NCBI RefSeq assembly: GCF_011762485.1
Contig: NZ_JAAKGI010000002.1
Location: 124,001 to 188,000 of the forward strand
DNA length: 64,000 nucleotides
Origin: Yeosuana marina
Lineage (GTDB): Bacteria > Bacteroidota > Bacteroidia > Flavobacteriales > Flavobacteriaceae
Direction of reading: 5' to 3'
Part shown: positions 27,032 through 35,987 of the stretch, piece after piece
Layout of the letters: every line of letters begins with the position of its first letter
Numbering within the stretch: the stretch's first letter is position 1
Notes under the pieces: generated by a model
What the model saw: only the letters and a program-made list of their open reading frames with translations
What the model was told of the DNA's origin: nothing
Databases searched by the model: none
Made by a program: the position numbers and the translations under genes

Positions 27032-27839
27032 ATTATTTTATTACAAAAAGTTAATTTGTTTTGTTTTTAGTTTAGGCCTGCTGTTTTCATGCAAAGATAA
27101 AACAGCAGAGCCTCCTAAAACCTATCAATTAGTTTGGTCTGATGAGTTTGATGACAATGGCGTCAATTTGGATAATTGGAATTTTGTTTTGTGGGATGCT
27201 GGAAAAGTAAATAACGAATGGCAAAAGTATGTTAACGACACAGCTTATTATAAAGTTGAAGATGGTAAGCTTTATATTACGGCGAAAAAAACAGGAGAAA
27301 ATATAAAAGGCGGTTATACTTCAATTAGGCTTTCTACTCAGGATAAAAAAGAATTTCAATATGGACGTATTGAATTTAGAGCAAAGATGCCAAAAGGTAG
27401 AGGTACTTGGCCTGCTTTATGGATGTTAGGTTCAAACCATGATGAAGTGCGCTGGCCTAAATGTGGTGAGATTGATGTAATGGAACATGTGGGATCAGAA
27501 CCAAATATTACAACTACCAATATCCATACTAAAAGTGATTATGGTTATACAAACAACAAAACTGCAATCAACTTAAAATCAGCTGAAAAAGAATTTCATA
27601 ACTATGGAATAATTTGGACAAAAGACGACATAAAATTTTATGTAGATTCACCTGATAATATTAAGAATACGTATTGTCCAGAAGAAAAAAATTTAAACAA
27701 TTGGCCTTTTGATCAACCATTCTATTTAATCATGAATTTTGCAGTGGGTGGAACTTTGGGGGGAAAAGAAGGTGTTGATGAAACTATATTTCCTCAAAGT
27801 ATGGTGGTCGATTATGTTAGAGTTTATCAACTAAAATAA
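27024..27839 (+). CDS. GH16 endo-beta-glucanase-like lipoprotein (first copy)
   Basis: This 271 aa enzyme has a lipobox with Cys23 (LLFSC) and a single GH16 domain. The catalytic EIDVME has E149, D151 and E154, and the flanking GRIEFRAKMPKGRGTWPALW is typical of laminarinase-like GH16. It should cut internal beta-1,3 or mixed beta-glucan links at the cell surface. It overlaps the GH2 stop by 8 bp and is followed 8 bp later by a close paralogue, so the pair arose by tandem duplication. A Cys (C148) precedes the catalytic motif where the paralogue has Gly. Confidence 0.93.
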   Translation: MSKLFYYKKLICFVFSLGLLFSCKDKTAEPPKTYQLVWSDEFDDNGVNLDNWNFVLWDAGKVNNEWQKYVNDTAYYKVEDGKLYITAKKTGENIKGGYTSIRLSTQDKKEFQYGRIEFRAKMPKGRGTWPALWMLGSNHDEVRWPKCGEIDVMEHVGSEPNITTTNIHTKSDYGYTNNKTAINLKSAEKEFHNYGIIWTKDDIKFYVDSPDNIKNTYCPEEKNLNNWPFDQPFYLIMNFAVGGTLGGKEGVDETIFPQSMVVDYVRVYQLK

Positions 27840-27847
27840 ATAATATT

Positions 27848-28648
27848 ATGTTAAAAAACACTGCTTATTTATTATTTGTCATCGGGTTGTTTTTAATGTC
27901 TTGTAATACACCCAAAAAAGTTTACAAAGATTACAAATTAGTATGGTCTGATGAATTTAATGGAAATTCTGTAGATTTAAATAATTGGTCATTTCAACTT
28001 TGGAAAGCAGGTAGAGTAAATAACGAGTGGCAAAAATATGTTGAAGACACGAGTAATTACAAGCTTAAAGATGGTAAACTTTATATAACCGCTACTAAAA
28101 CTGGTAAAAATGAAAGAGGCGGATACACCTCAACACGTCTTTCGAGTTATGGTAAGAAAGAGTTTAAATATGGGCGTATAGAATTTAGAGCTAAAATGCC
28201 TAAGGGCAGAGGCACTTGGCCAGCGTTATGGATGCTTGGTTCAAATATTAAAGAAGTAGGTTGGCCTTCTGGTGGAGAAATTGATATTATGGAATATGTA
28301 GGTTTTCAACAAGATACAACACATACAAATGTACATACCAAATATCAATCTGGTAAGACTGACTTTCATAAAGCAATTCCCATTAAAACAGCTGAAGAAA
28401 ATTTTCATACATATGGTATAACATGGTCTGAAGATAAAATCGAATTTTATTTAGATACTCCAAATAATGTTATAAATACATATGCACCTAAAATAAAAAC
28501 TTTAGAAAATTGGCCATTTAATAAACCCTTTTTTTTAATAATGAATTTTGCAGTTGGCGGTTCGTGGGGAGGTAAAAAAGGTGTTGATGAAACTATCTGG
28601 CCACAATCTATGATTGTTGATTATGTTAGAGTTTATCAGGAAAAATAA
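27848..28648 (+). CDS. GH16 endo-beta-glucanase-like lipoprotein (second copy)
   Basis: This 266 aa lipoprotein (lipobox Cys19, FLMSC) is clearly homologous to the preceding GH16 over its full length, with long identical runs such as RIEFRAKMPKGRGTWPALWM. The catalytic residues are E144, D146 and E149 in GGEIDIMEY. Differences cluster after the catalytic strand (FQQDTTHTNVHT against SEPNITTTNIHT), where substrate-binding loops lie, so the two enzymes may differ in the decorations they tolerate. It lies 6 bp before the next gene. Confidence 0.93.
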   Translation: MLKNTAYLLFVIGLFLMSCNTPKKVYKDYKLVWSDEFNGNSVDLNNWSFQLWKAGRVNNEWQKYVEDTSNYKLKDGKLYITATKTGKNERGGYTSTRLSSYGKKEFKYGRIEFRAKMPKGRGTWPALWMLGSNIKEVGWPSGGEIDIMEYVGFQQDTTHTNVHTKYQSGKTDFHKAIPIKTAEENFHTYGITWSEDKIEFYLDTPNNVINTYAPKIKTLENWPFNKPFFLIMNFAVGGSWGGKKGVDETIWPQSMIVDYVRVYQEK

Positions 28649-28654
28649 TATCAT

Positions 28655-29485
28655 ATGAAAAAGATAGTATTCATAATGTCATGCTTAGTTTTGACTATAA
28701 CGCATGGTCAAAACCTTTCTGTAATGACTTACAATCTAAGATTAGATGTAGCTTCAGATGGTGATAATGCATGGTCTATTAGAAAGGACTTTTTAGTGTC
28801 TCAAATACAATTTTATGAGCCAGATATTATGGGGGTTCAAGAAGCTTTACCCAATCAAATGGATAATTTAAAATCAGGATTAAGTGCTTATAAAGCCATT
28901 GGTATTGGAAGAGATGGCAATAATAAAGGAGAATATTCGGCCATTTTCTACAATGCTAAAAAACTCAAGGTAGAAAACGAAAACACCTTCTGGCTTTCCA
29001 AAACTCCCGAAAGAGTTTCAAAAGGATGGGATGCGGCCTATCCTAGAATTTGTACTTATGGCTTGTTTACAGATTTAAAATCATCAAAGAGTTTTTGGGT
29101 TTTCAATACCCATTTGGATCATGTAGGTAAGCAAGCACAGTTAAATGGTATAAAACTTATTCAACAAAAAATTGTAGAGGTTAATACAAAAAAATATCCA
29201 GTGGTTTTAATGGGAGATTTTAATGTTGAACCAAACAGTTTACTAATTAAAAAATTATCTGAAGACATGTTAAATACTGAAACCGTCTCCAAATCAACCT
29301 TTGGTCCCAACGGGACGTTTAACGGTTTCAAATTCAATGAACCTGTGACCAGAAAGATAGATTATATTTTTATGTCTAAATCACATAACCTTGAAGTAAA
29401 TAAACAAGCAGTTTTAAGTGCTTCCATCAATTTAAAATATCCATCGGATCACTTTCCTGTGTATGCTGAATTTACATTGGAATAA
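28655..29485 (+). CDS. Endonuclease/exonuclease/phosphatase (EEP) family hydrolase
   Basis: This 276 aa exported protein (signal peptide to about residue 19, THGQ) has the EEP motifs MTYNLRLD, GVQEAL, NTHLDHVG, LMGDFNVEP and the closing SDHFPV. Secreted members of this family cleave phosphate mono- or diesters. In this locus it probably acts with the GDPD on phosphate groups of the glycan, or it recovers phosphate from released fragments. A nuclease role cannot be excluded. It ends the first enzyme run; a 147 bp gap follows before the sulfatase. Confidence 0.85.
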   Translation: MKKIVFIMSCLVLTITHGQNLSVMTYNLRLDVASDGDNAWSIRKDFLVSQIQFYEPDIMGVQEALPNQMDNLKSGLSAYKAIGIGRDGNNKGEYSAIFYNAKKLKVENENTFWLSKTPERVSKGWDAAYPRICTYGLFTDLKSSKSFWVFNTHLDHVGKQAQLNGIKLIQQKIVEVNTKKYPVVLMGDFNVEPNSLLIKKLSEDMLNTETVSKSTFGPNGTFNGFKFNEPVTRKIDYIFMSKSHNLEVNKQAVLSASINLKYPSDHFPVYAEFTLE

Positions 29486-29632
29486 AATAATTTCAAGAGT
29501 GTACCTTTAGGGTAGAAACGCTCTTTAATGCATGTATTGAATGACAACTAGGTAACTCACATTAGTAGTTTAAGTGGAAAACCAGACCACTAAGGGTAAC
29601 ACCTAGAATCATGAATTAATAATACTTAACAT
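29486..29632. other. 147 bp gap inside the polysaccharide locus
   Basis: An imperfect hairpin (AAGAGTG at about 29494 with CGCTCTT at about 29518, one G-T pair) is visible, without a long T run, so termination here would be weak. ACCTTTAGGGTA and ACTAAGGGTAACACC resemble parts of the 24275-24340 region. It may hold an internal promoter. Confidence 0.3.
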
Positions 29633-31111
29633 ATGAAAAAACTACTTGTTATTGTTCTGCTTTTTGGATTATTTTCTTGTAAAAACGATTCGCAATCTGT
29701 TAAAAATGATAGAACCCCAAATATTCTTTTAATAGTTGTTGACGATCAGGGCTATGCCGACTTTGAACCCTTTAAAAACCACGACCCAGTTGTTACAACT
29801 CCTAACATAGCAAAATTGGCAAAAACCGGAATGATATTTACAGAGGCATATACTACCGCTCCTGTTTGTAGTCCATCCCGAGTAGGCATACTAACAGGTA
29901 AAAACCAATTCCGATGGGATAAATATGCGGGATGGGGTCCTGGGTTGCCAGATTCGGTTAAAACCATTACCGAATATTTAAAAGAAGTTGGTTATACTAC
30001 AGCTAGAATTGGAAAAAATGATTTAGGAAGGAATTTTCATAAATATGATGTTAGAGAGTACCCTTTAAATCATGGTTACGACGAGTTTTTAGGTTTTAGT
30101 GCCCATGCTCATGATTATTGGCTGCTTTCTCAAGATATAAAAGATAGAACACCAGACCCCGAAGGTACAAGTGCGGTCTTAGGGCCATTAATGTATAATA
30201 ACGGTGTAAAAAGTTATGGCGAAGGCTATTTAACAAACATTTTTACAGACGAAGCTATCCAGTACATTAAAAAGGAAAAGGACCACCCTTTTTTTCTAAC
30301 GCTAGCCTATAATTCCGTTCATCATTTAATTCACGAAGTGCCACAAAAGTATTTAGATAAATACAATGTAAAACCAATCCCAAATTATAGTCCAGACAGT
30401 TTAATGGCTTATGGAAAGCACCCAGCTGGATCGTATGCGGCGTATTACGACAAATATTCGCGTTTAGGAGCTATACAAGATGAAGATTTAAGAAAGTATT
30501 ACCTAGCAAATTTGGATTGTTTGGATGATAATATTGGACGGGTTTTAGCATCCATTAAAAAAGAAGGTTTAGAAAAAGAAACGCTCATTATATTTCTTTC
30601 TGATAATGGCGGCACCCCATTAAACGGTGCAAATAACAGTCCGCTTACCGCTGGTAAATATTCGCTTTGGGAAGGTGGTATTCGTGTACCTATGGCTATG
30701 AGTTGGCCTGGAAAAATAGCCCCTCACCAAGAGCAAACTGCTTATGTTTCCGCTGTCGATATATTGCCAACAATAGCCTCGGCCGTAGGCATAAAACTAA
30801 ACGACAACACTATTGACGGTGTGGATTTATTACACCCTGTTAAAGACAGACTGTTAGTTTGGAAATGGCAAAAAACTTGGGCAGTTCGTAAAGGAGATTG
30901 GAAGTTGACCAATACTAATGAAAACCATTGGAAAAGTAGACCTAGCAATCTTTATATAAAACCTATTAGGGATGACTTCTCGCTAAAATTATTCAATTTA
31001 GAAAATGATCCCGGAGAGAGAACAGATATGTCTAGTCAATACCCAGAAAAAGTAAAAGAACTGGAAACAGAATACCAAGATTGGTGCACAACCAATATTG
31101 GCAACTATTAA
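29633..31111 (+). CDS. Formylglycine-dependent sulfatase, lipoprotein
   Basis: This 492 aa lipoprotein (lipobox Cys16, LFSC) is an S1-type sulfatase. The metal ligands D37-D38 are in LLIVVDDQGYADF, and the cysteine to be turned into formylglycine is C79 in CSPSR. FLSDNGG, GGIRVPM and LENDPGERTDM further on are the expected conserved motifs. It removes sulfate esters from the glycan. A maturase (anSME) is not in the window and must be elsewhere. Its presence shows the target polysaccharide is sulfated. It lies 11 bp before the GH3 gene. Confidence 0.94.
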   Translation: MKKLLVIVLLFGLFSCKNDSQSVKNDRTPNILLIVVDDQGYADFEPFKNHDPVVTTPNIAKLAKTGMIFTEAYTTAPVCSPSRVGILTGKNQFRWDKYAGWGPGLPDSVKTITEYLKEVGYTTARIGKNDLGRNFHKYDVREYPLNHGYDEFLGFSAHAHDYWLLSQDIKDRTPDPEGTSAVLGPLMYNNGVKSYGEGYLTNIFTDEAIQYIKKEKDHPFFLTLAYNSVHHLIHEVPQKYLDKYNVKPIPNYSPDSLMAYGKHPAGSYAAYYDKYSRLGAIQDEDLRKYYLANLDCLDDNIGRVLASIKKEGLEKETLIIFLSDNGGTPLNGANNSPLTAGKYSLWEGGIRVPMAMSWPGKIAPHQEQTAYVSAVDILPTIASAVGIKLNDNTIDGVDLLHPVKDRLLVWKWQKTWAVRKGDWKLTNTNENHWKSRPSNLYIKPIRDDFSLKLFNLENDPGERTDMSSQYPEKVKELETEYQDWCTTNIGNY

Positions 31112-31122
31112 TTTAATTTGAG

Positions 31123-33438
31123 ATGAAGAAACAAATCTTATTGATTATACCAATACTCTTACTTGCTATTTTATTATATAGCTTTAAGAAGCACTCAGTT
31201 GATAACAAAAAAGTGCATTCAGTCACTGATTTAGATAAAAAAATAGAGCAAAAAGTTGATTCGGTACTGGCTCTTATGACAATCAAAGAAAAGATTGGTC
31301 AAATGGTACAATATAGTGGGCGCAATATTAAGACTGGACCCGATTCCAATACCAATGAAAAAGAGAAAATAGAGAAAATAAAAAACGGAATGGTTGGCTC
31401 TATGCTGAGCGTTGTATCAGTAAAAAATACACGTGAATTTCAGCATTTAGTCATGGATAATTCTCGATTAAAAATACCTTTACTTTTTGGTTATGATGTT
31501 ATTCATGGATATAAAACCATATTCCCAATTCCGTTAGGAGAATCTGCAAGTTGGGATTTAGAATTAATCAAGAAATCAGCTTCAATTGCAGCAAAAGAAA
31601 CATCGGCATCTGGAGTACATTGGACATTTGCACCAATGATAGATGTTTCTAGAGATGCACGCTGGGGAAGAATTATGGAGGGTGCTGGAGAAGATCCATA
31701 CTTGGTATCTCAAATAGGCGTTGCAAGAGTTCAAGGATTTCAAGGAAATGATTTATCATTGGACAACACGATTGCTGCTTGTGCAAAACATTTTGCTGGG
31801 TATGGTTTGGCAGAAGGAGGAAGAGATTATAATAGTGTTAATATCGGTGAATATGAACTAAATAATGATGTGTTACCGCCTTTTAAAGCCGTTGCAAATG
31901 CAGGAGTTGCCACATTTATGAATGCGTTTAATACACTTGACGGAATTCCTGCAACAGGCCATAAAGGTATTCAAAGGGACTTATTGAAAGACAAATGGAA
32001 TTGGACAGGTTTTATTGTCTCAGATTGGGGTTCTATAGGAGAGTTAGTTCCTCATGGTTTTGCAAAAGATAAATATCAAGCCTCAGAAATTGCTATTAAA
32101 GCAGGGAGTGATATGGATATGGAATCGTATGCCTACGAGGATAACCTTGAGCAATTAGTAAATGATGGTAAAATTGATATTGCTTTAATTGATGATGCAG
32201 TAAAAAGAATTTTAAAGTTAAAATTTAAATTAGGCCTATTTGATGATCCTTACAAGTACTGCAATGAAAAGCGAGAGAAAAGGGAAGTTTATTCTGTAGA
32301 AAATCAAAATTTCGCAAGAGAAGTTGCAAAAAAATCTATTGTTTTATTAAAGAATAAAAACCAACTGCTTCCTTTAAAAAAACATATAAATTCTATAGCG
32401 ATTATAGGCCCTTTAGCCAATGATAAAAACGCACCAATAGGAAATTGGAGAGCGCAAGGTGTGGCAAATTCTGCGGTATCGCTTTTAGAAGGAATCAAAA
32501 GTACAGCAAGCCCTAATACCAAAATTGTTTATGAGAAGGGTTGTGATTTAATACCAAATAATTATAAAGAAAATAAAATAACAACTTCTAAACAAGCAAC
32601 AACAGATGATGCTAATCTACAAAGAGCAATTAATGCTGCTAAAAATGCAGAGGTTGTGCTTTTAGCCATTGGTGAAAATGCGTTTCAAACAGGTGAAGCT
32701 AAAAGTCAGGCTGAAATTGGGTTTACAAAGGCTCAATTAGAATTGTTAAAAGCTATTTATAAGGTAAACAATAATATCATCATAATTTTAATGAATGGCA
32801 GACCTATGGATATTACATGGGCGTCACAAAATGTACCTACTATTTTAGAGTGTTGGCATTTAGGGTCTCAAGCTGGTAATGCTATTGCAGATGTGGTATT
32901 CGGAGATTATAATCCTTCAGGAAAATTGCCGGTATCGTTTCCATACAATAGTAATCAAGAACCCTTTTATTACAATCATCAAAATACAGGAAGACCCAAT
33001 AATAGTCATAGCAGATTTTATTCTGGATATACAGACAAGCCTAACGAAGCGCTTTATCCTTTTGGATATGGCTTAAGTTATACAACTTTTGAATATAAAA
33101 ATCTAAGGCTAGATAAAACTGACATTAAAAAGGATGATTCTATAAAGTTATCTATTGATGTTTCTAATACTGGTAACATGGATGGAGAAGAGGTTGTTCA
33201 ATTGTATATTCATGATTTGGTTGGAAGTTTAACGCGTCCAGTTAAAGAATTAAAAGGGTTTGAGAAAATAATGTTAAAAGCAGGACAGACAAAAACTATC
33301 AACTTTAACATCGATGACAAATTATTACAATTCTACACAGTTAATAAAAAGTGGGAAGTTGAACCCGGAGATTTTGAAGTTTATGTAGGAGGTAATTCTT
33401 CAACAACATTAAAAACGGCATTTACTATAACAAACTAA
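31123..33438 (+). CDS. bglX: Glycoside hydrolase family 3 beta-glucosidase
   Basis: This 771 aa protein has an N-terminal hydrophobic segment (residues 4-21) serving as signal or anchor. The barrel domain has GYDVIHGYKTIFPIPLG, KHFAGYG and the nucleophile Asp in FIVSDWG (near residue 304). The second domain has LLKNKNQLLPL, and a fibronectin-III-like C-terminal domain starts near 650. Length and motifs fit BglX-like exo-beta-glucosidases of the periplasm, which finish oligosaccharides from the GH16 enzymes. It is 14 bp upstream of the GH31 gene. Confidence 0.93.
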   Translation: MKKQILLIIPILLLAILLYSFKKHSVDNKKVHSVTDLDKKIEQKVDSVLALMTIKEKIGQMVQYSGRNIKTGPDSNTNEKEKIEKIKNGMVGSMLSVVSVKNTREFQHLVMDNSRLKIPLLFGYDVIHGYKTIFPIPLGESASWDLELIKKSASIAAKETSASGVHWTFAPMIDVSRDARWGRIMEGAGEDPYLVSQIGVARVQGFQGNDLSLDNTIAACAKHFAGYGLAEGGRDYNSVNIGEYELNNDVLPPFKAVANAGVATFMNAFNTLDGIPATGHKGIQRDLLKDKWNWTGFIVSDWGSIGELVPHGFAKDKYQASEIAIKAGSDMDMESYAYEDNLEQLVNDGKIDIALIDDAVKRILKLKFKLGLFDDPYKYCNEKREKREVYSVENQNFAREVAKKSIVLLKNKNQLLPLKKHINSIAIIGPLANDKNAPIGNWRAQGVANSAVSLLEGIKSTASPNTKIVYEKGCDLIPNNYKENKITTSKQATTDDANLQRAINAAKNAEVVLLAIGENAFQTGEAKSQAEIGFTKAQLELLKAIYKVNNNIIIILMNGRPMDITWASQNVPTILECWHLGSQAGNAIADVVFGDYNPSGKLPVSFPYNSNQEPFYYNHQNTGRPNNSHSRFYSGYTDKPNEALYPFGYGLSYTTFEYKNLRLDKTDIKKDDSIKLSIDVSNTGNMDGEEVVQLYIHDLVGSLTRPVKELKGFEKIMLKAGQTKTINFNIDDKLLQFYTVNKKWEVEPGDFEVYVGGNSSTTLKTAFTITN

Positions 33439-33452
33439 TTAAACTAAATATC

Positions 33453-35240
33453 ATGAAACACATCTACACAAAGTTAGTATTAGTTATCATTTTAGCTTTC
33501 ATGGCTTCATGTAAAAACGAGGTCAAGAACGCTATCCCATCAACTAATTTGAATATAAAAATCGCAGATAGCAGTGTTATTTTACCACCGTCATGGGCCT
33601 TTGGTTATATTTATGGAGCTTACACTAATCAAGGGCAGAGTGTCGCATTAATAAATAATATTATAGAACATGATTATCCTATTGATGCATTTTGGATAGA
33701 TTCTTGGATTTGGGATTGGCAAAATGAAGGTAAAGGACCCGATAAGTATATAGATTTTGTTGGAGATACTATTTCATATCCAAATCGTAAAGAGTTTTGG
33801 TCTTTTATGGAAGAAAAAAACATAAAATCTGGCATGTGGGTTTGGGACTGTATTTTAAAAACAGGCAATGAAGAGGCTTATGAAGATTTTAAATCTAGAG
33901 GATTTTTCAAAAACGAATATATAGAAACGAGTTCATGGCATAATGGAAGCAAAACAACCATTATGGATAGTGAAGAAAAAGTCAGCGGAACATGGTGCGG
34001 AAATATTGATTTTGAAAACCCAGAAGCTGTCAGTTATTTTAAAGAACGAATGAGTCATTTTTTTGATGAGGGTGTTGATTTTTTAAAGTTAGACAGAACA
34101 GATGCCGTTCCAGTTGTAAAAGCAATGTTTGAATTAACTCAAGAAAAAGGAAAGGAAACAAAAGGTAGAGGTTTTATATTTTCTCACAGTAATGGCGTTG
34201 AAACTGGAGAGTATAAAAAATATCCTGGTAAATGGACTGATGACACAAGGTCAGACTGGTCTGCTTTAAAGCATAAAAGACCATTTCAATCTTGGATACC
34301 AAAAGTTGGTTTAAAAGAAAACATTGCAATGTATACCGATTTGAATAAACATTATCACGAAATACCTTTCTTAGCTAATGATATGGGAGGCTTTGCTACC
34401 AATCAAGATGGTTTTATTGACGAGGAATTATATATTAGATGGTTACAATTTGCGACTTTTGTGCCATTAACAACCCCATTTTCGCAACCTGAAAATAAAT
34501 CTGGTAACATTGCATTTAATATTTCTGAAAGAGCTGACAGCGTATTCAAGACCTTTTCACATCTTAAAATGCAGCTTTTTCCATATATATATACCTATGC
34601 TCATAAGTCTAGAATAGAAGGTGTTAATACCATCAGACCAATAAAAGATGATTTATACACCTATCATTTTGGAGATAATTTTTTAGTAGCTCCTATTTAT
34701 GAAGAAGGCGCTAGATCGCGGGTTGTAAATTTTCCTAAAGAAGACACGTGGATCAATTATTGGAACGGCGAAGAATATACTGGAGGCACTACTGATACCA
34801 TTCAGGCCAATATTAATGTCATACCGCTTTTTGTTAAAAAAGGAGCAATTATACCTATGCGAAGTTATTCAAGAAGTGTTACTTTGGGGACAAATGACTT
34901 TTTAGAATTGCATGTATATCCTGGTGAAAGCGGCAATTTCCAATTGATTGAAGATGACGGGATTTCTAACGAGTATTTAAAAGGAATTTTTGCAATTACC
35001 AATATAGATATGTTACCCCTTAATGATTCCTCTTTTAAATTAACCATTAACCCTGTAAAAGGCTATTATAAAGGAATGAAGGAAATTCGTAAATGGCAAG
35101 TATTTGTTCACTCTAATAAAACATATAATGACATAAAAATAGGCGGCAAAACACAACCTTTAACTCAAGAGAATGGTGTTATGAAATCAGAGATAATTTC
35201 AGGAAATATTAATGACACACTTGAATTTATATGTCAATAA
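33453..35240 (+). CDS. Glycoside hydrolase family 31 lipoprotein
   Basis: This 595 aa lipoprotein (lipobox Cys20, FMASC) has the GH31 barrel. The nucleophile Asp is in VDFLKLDRTDAVP (near residue 214), and the acid/base Asp is in KWTDDTRSDW (near 267). WAFGYIYGAYTNQGQ near the start and WLQFATFVPLTTPFSQP are conserved barrel segments; NFLVAPIYEEGARSR begins the distal beta domains. It is shorter than typical alpha-glucosidases because the N-terminal beta-sandwich is nearly absent. GH31 enzymes act on alpha-glucosides or alpha-xylosides, so the substrate likely has alpha-linked side residues. Confidence 0.9.
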   Translation: MKHIYTKLVLVIILAFMASCKNEVKNAIPSTNLNIKIADSSVILPPSWAFGYIYGAYTNQGQSVALINNIIEHDYPIDAFWIDSWIWDWQNEGKGPDKYIDFVGDTISYPNRKEFWSFMEEKNIKSGMWVWDCILKTGNEEAYEDFKSRGFFKNEYIETSSWHNGSKTTIMDSEEKVSGTWCGNIDFENPEAVSYFKERMSHFFDEGVDFLKLDRTDAVPVVKAMFELTQEKGKETKGRGFIFSHSNGVETGEYKKYPGKWTDDTRSDWSALKHKRPFQSWIPKVGLKENIAMYTDLNKHYHEIPFLANDMGGFATNQDGFIDEELYIRWLQFATFVPLTTPFSQPENKSGNIAFNISERADSVFKTFSHLKMQLFPYIYTYAHKSRIEGVNTIRPIKDDLYTYHFGDNFLVAPIYEEGARSRVVNFPKEDTWINYWNGEEYTGGTTDTIQANINVIPLFVKKGAIIPMRSYSRSVTLGTNDFLELHVYPGESGNFQLIEDDGISNEYLKGIFAITNIDMLPLNDSSFKLTINPVKGYYKGMKEIRKWQVFVHSNKTYNDIKIGGKTQPLTQENGVMKSEIISGNINDTLEFICQ

Positions 35241-35263
35241 GTCTAAATTAAAAACAGAACATA

Positions 35264-35971
35264 ATGTGGTCTTTCAAAAATTTTAAAGTAGTTTTATTAC
35301 TAGCTCTAACAATTATTGCATTACAAAGCTTTACAACTAAATTGCTTCCTAAAGTATATGTTATTGGAGATAGTATTTCTATTCATTATGGTCCATATCT
35401 AAAAACATCCTTAGAAGGCTTTTTTAGTTACGATCGCAAAAGAGATAAAGGAGAAGCTATTAAAGATTTAGATCATCCCGTAGGCGCCAATGGTGGAGAT
35501 TCAGGAATGGTGTTGGCCTATTTAAAAGAGTTAAAAGATAGTACCGATTTTAAAACTGATTATCTGCTTGTTAATTGTGGACTTCATGATATAAAACGTA
35601 AATCACCAAACGATTCAACACAAATCAGTTTAAAAAAATATAAGGATAATCTGCAATCAATCATTACAATAAGTAAAGACATGAAGGTGAAATTAGTATG
35701 GGTTCGTAGTACTCCAGTCGTAGATAGTATACACAACAAAAGAGTGCCTTTTTTCAGATTTGAAAAAGATTTGATAACGTACAATAAAGCAGCAGATAGC
35801 ATAATGCATCAAGCGCATATTCCAATCATTGACTTATTTACGTTTACAAAGAAATATATTCCTGATGCCTATTTAGATCATATTCATTACAAAAAAGAAA
35901 TTCGTGAAAAACAGGCAGATTTTATAGCTGGAAGTTTAAGTGCCATTTTTAACTGTAACCAAGAGGACTAA
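35264..35971 (+). CDS. SGNH/GDSL-family hydrolase, 235 aa
   Basis: A hydrophobic N-terminus (residues 8-24) is followed by the SGNH blocks: VYVIGDSISIHYG with the catalytic Ser, GANGGDSG, LVNCGLHD and the closing DHIHY with Asp and His. It is probably a carbohydrate esterase that removes acyl groups from the polysaccharide. It overlaps the following gene's long ORF, but the likely start of that gene at 35988 leaves a 16 bp gap. It belongs to the same operon as the GH31 gene. Confidence 0.87.
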   Translation: MWSFKNFKVVLLLALTIIALQSFTTKLLPKVYVIGDSISIHYGPYLKTSLEGFFSYDRKRDKGEAIKDLDHPVGANGGDSGMVLAYLKELKDSTDFKTDYLLVNCGLHDIKRKSPNDSTQISLKKYKDNLQSIITISKDMKVKLVWVRSTPVVDSIHNKRVPFFRFEKDLITYNKAADSIMHQAHIPIIDLFTFTKKYIPDAYLDHIHYKKEIREKQADFIAGSLSAIFNCNQED

Positions 35972-35987
35972 AAAATATTTAAAAGAA

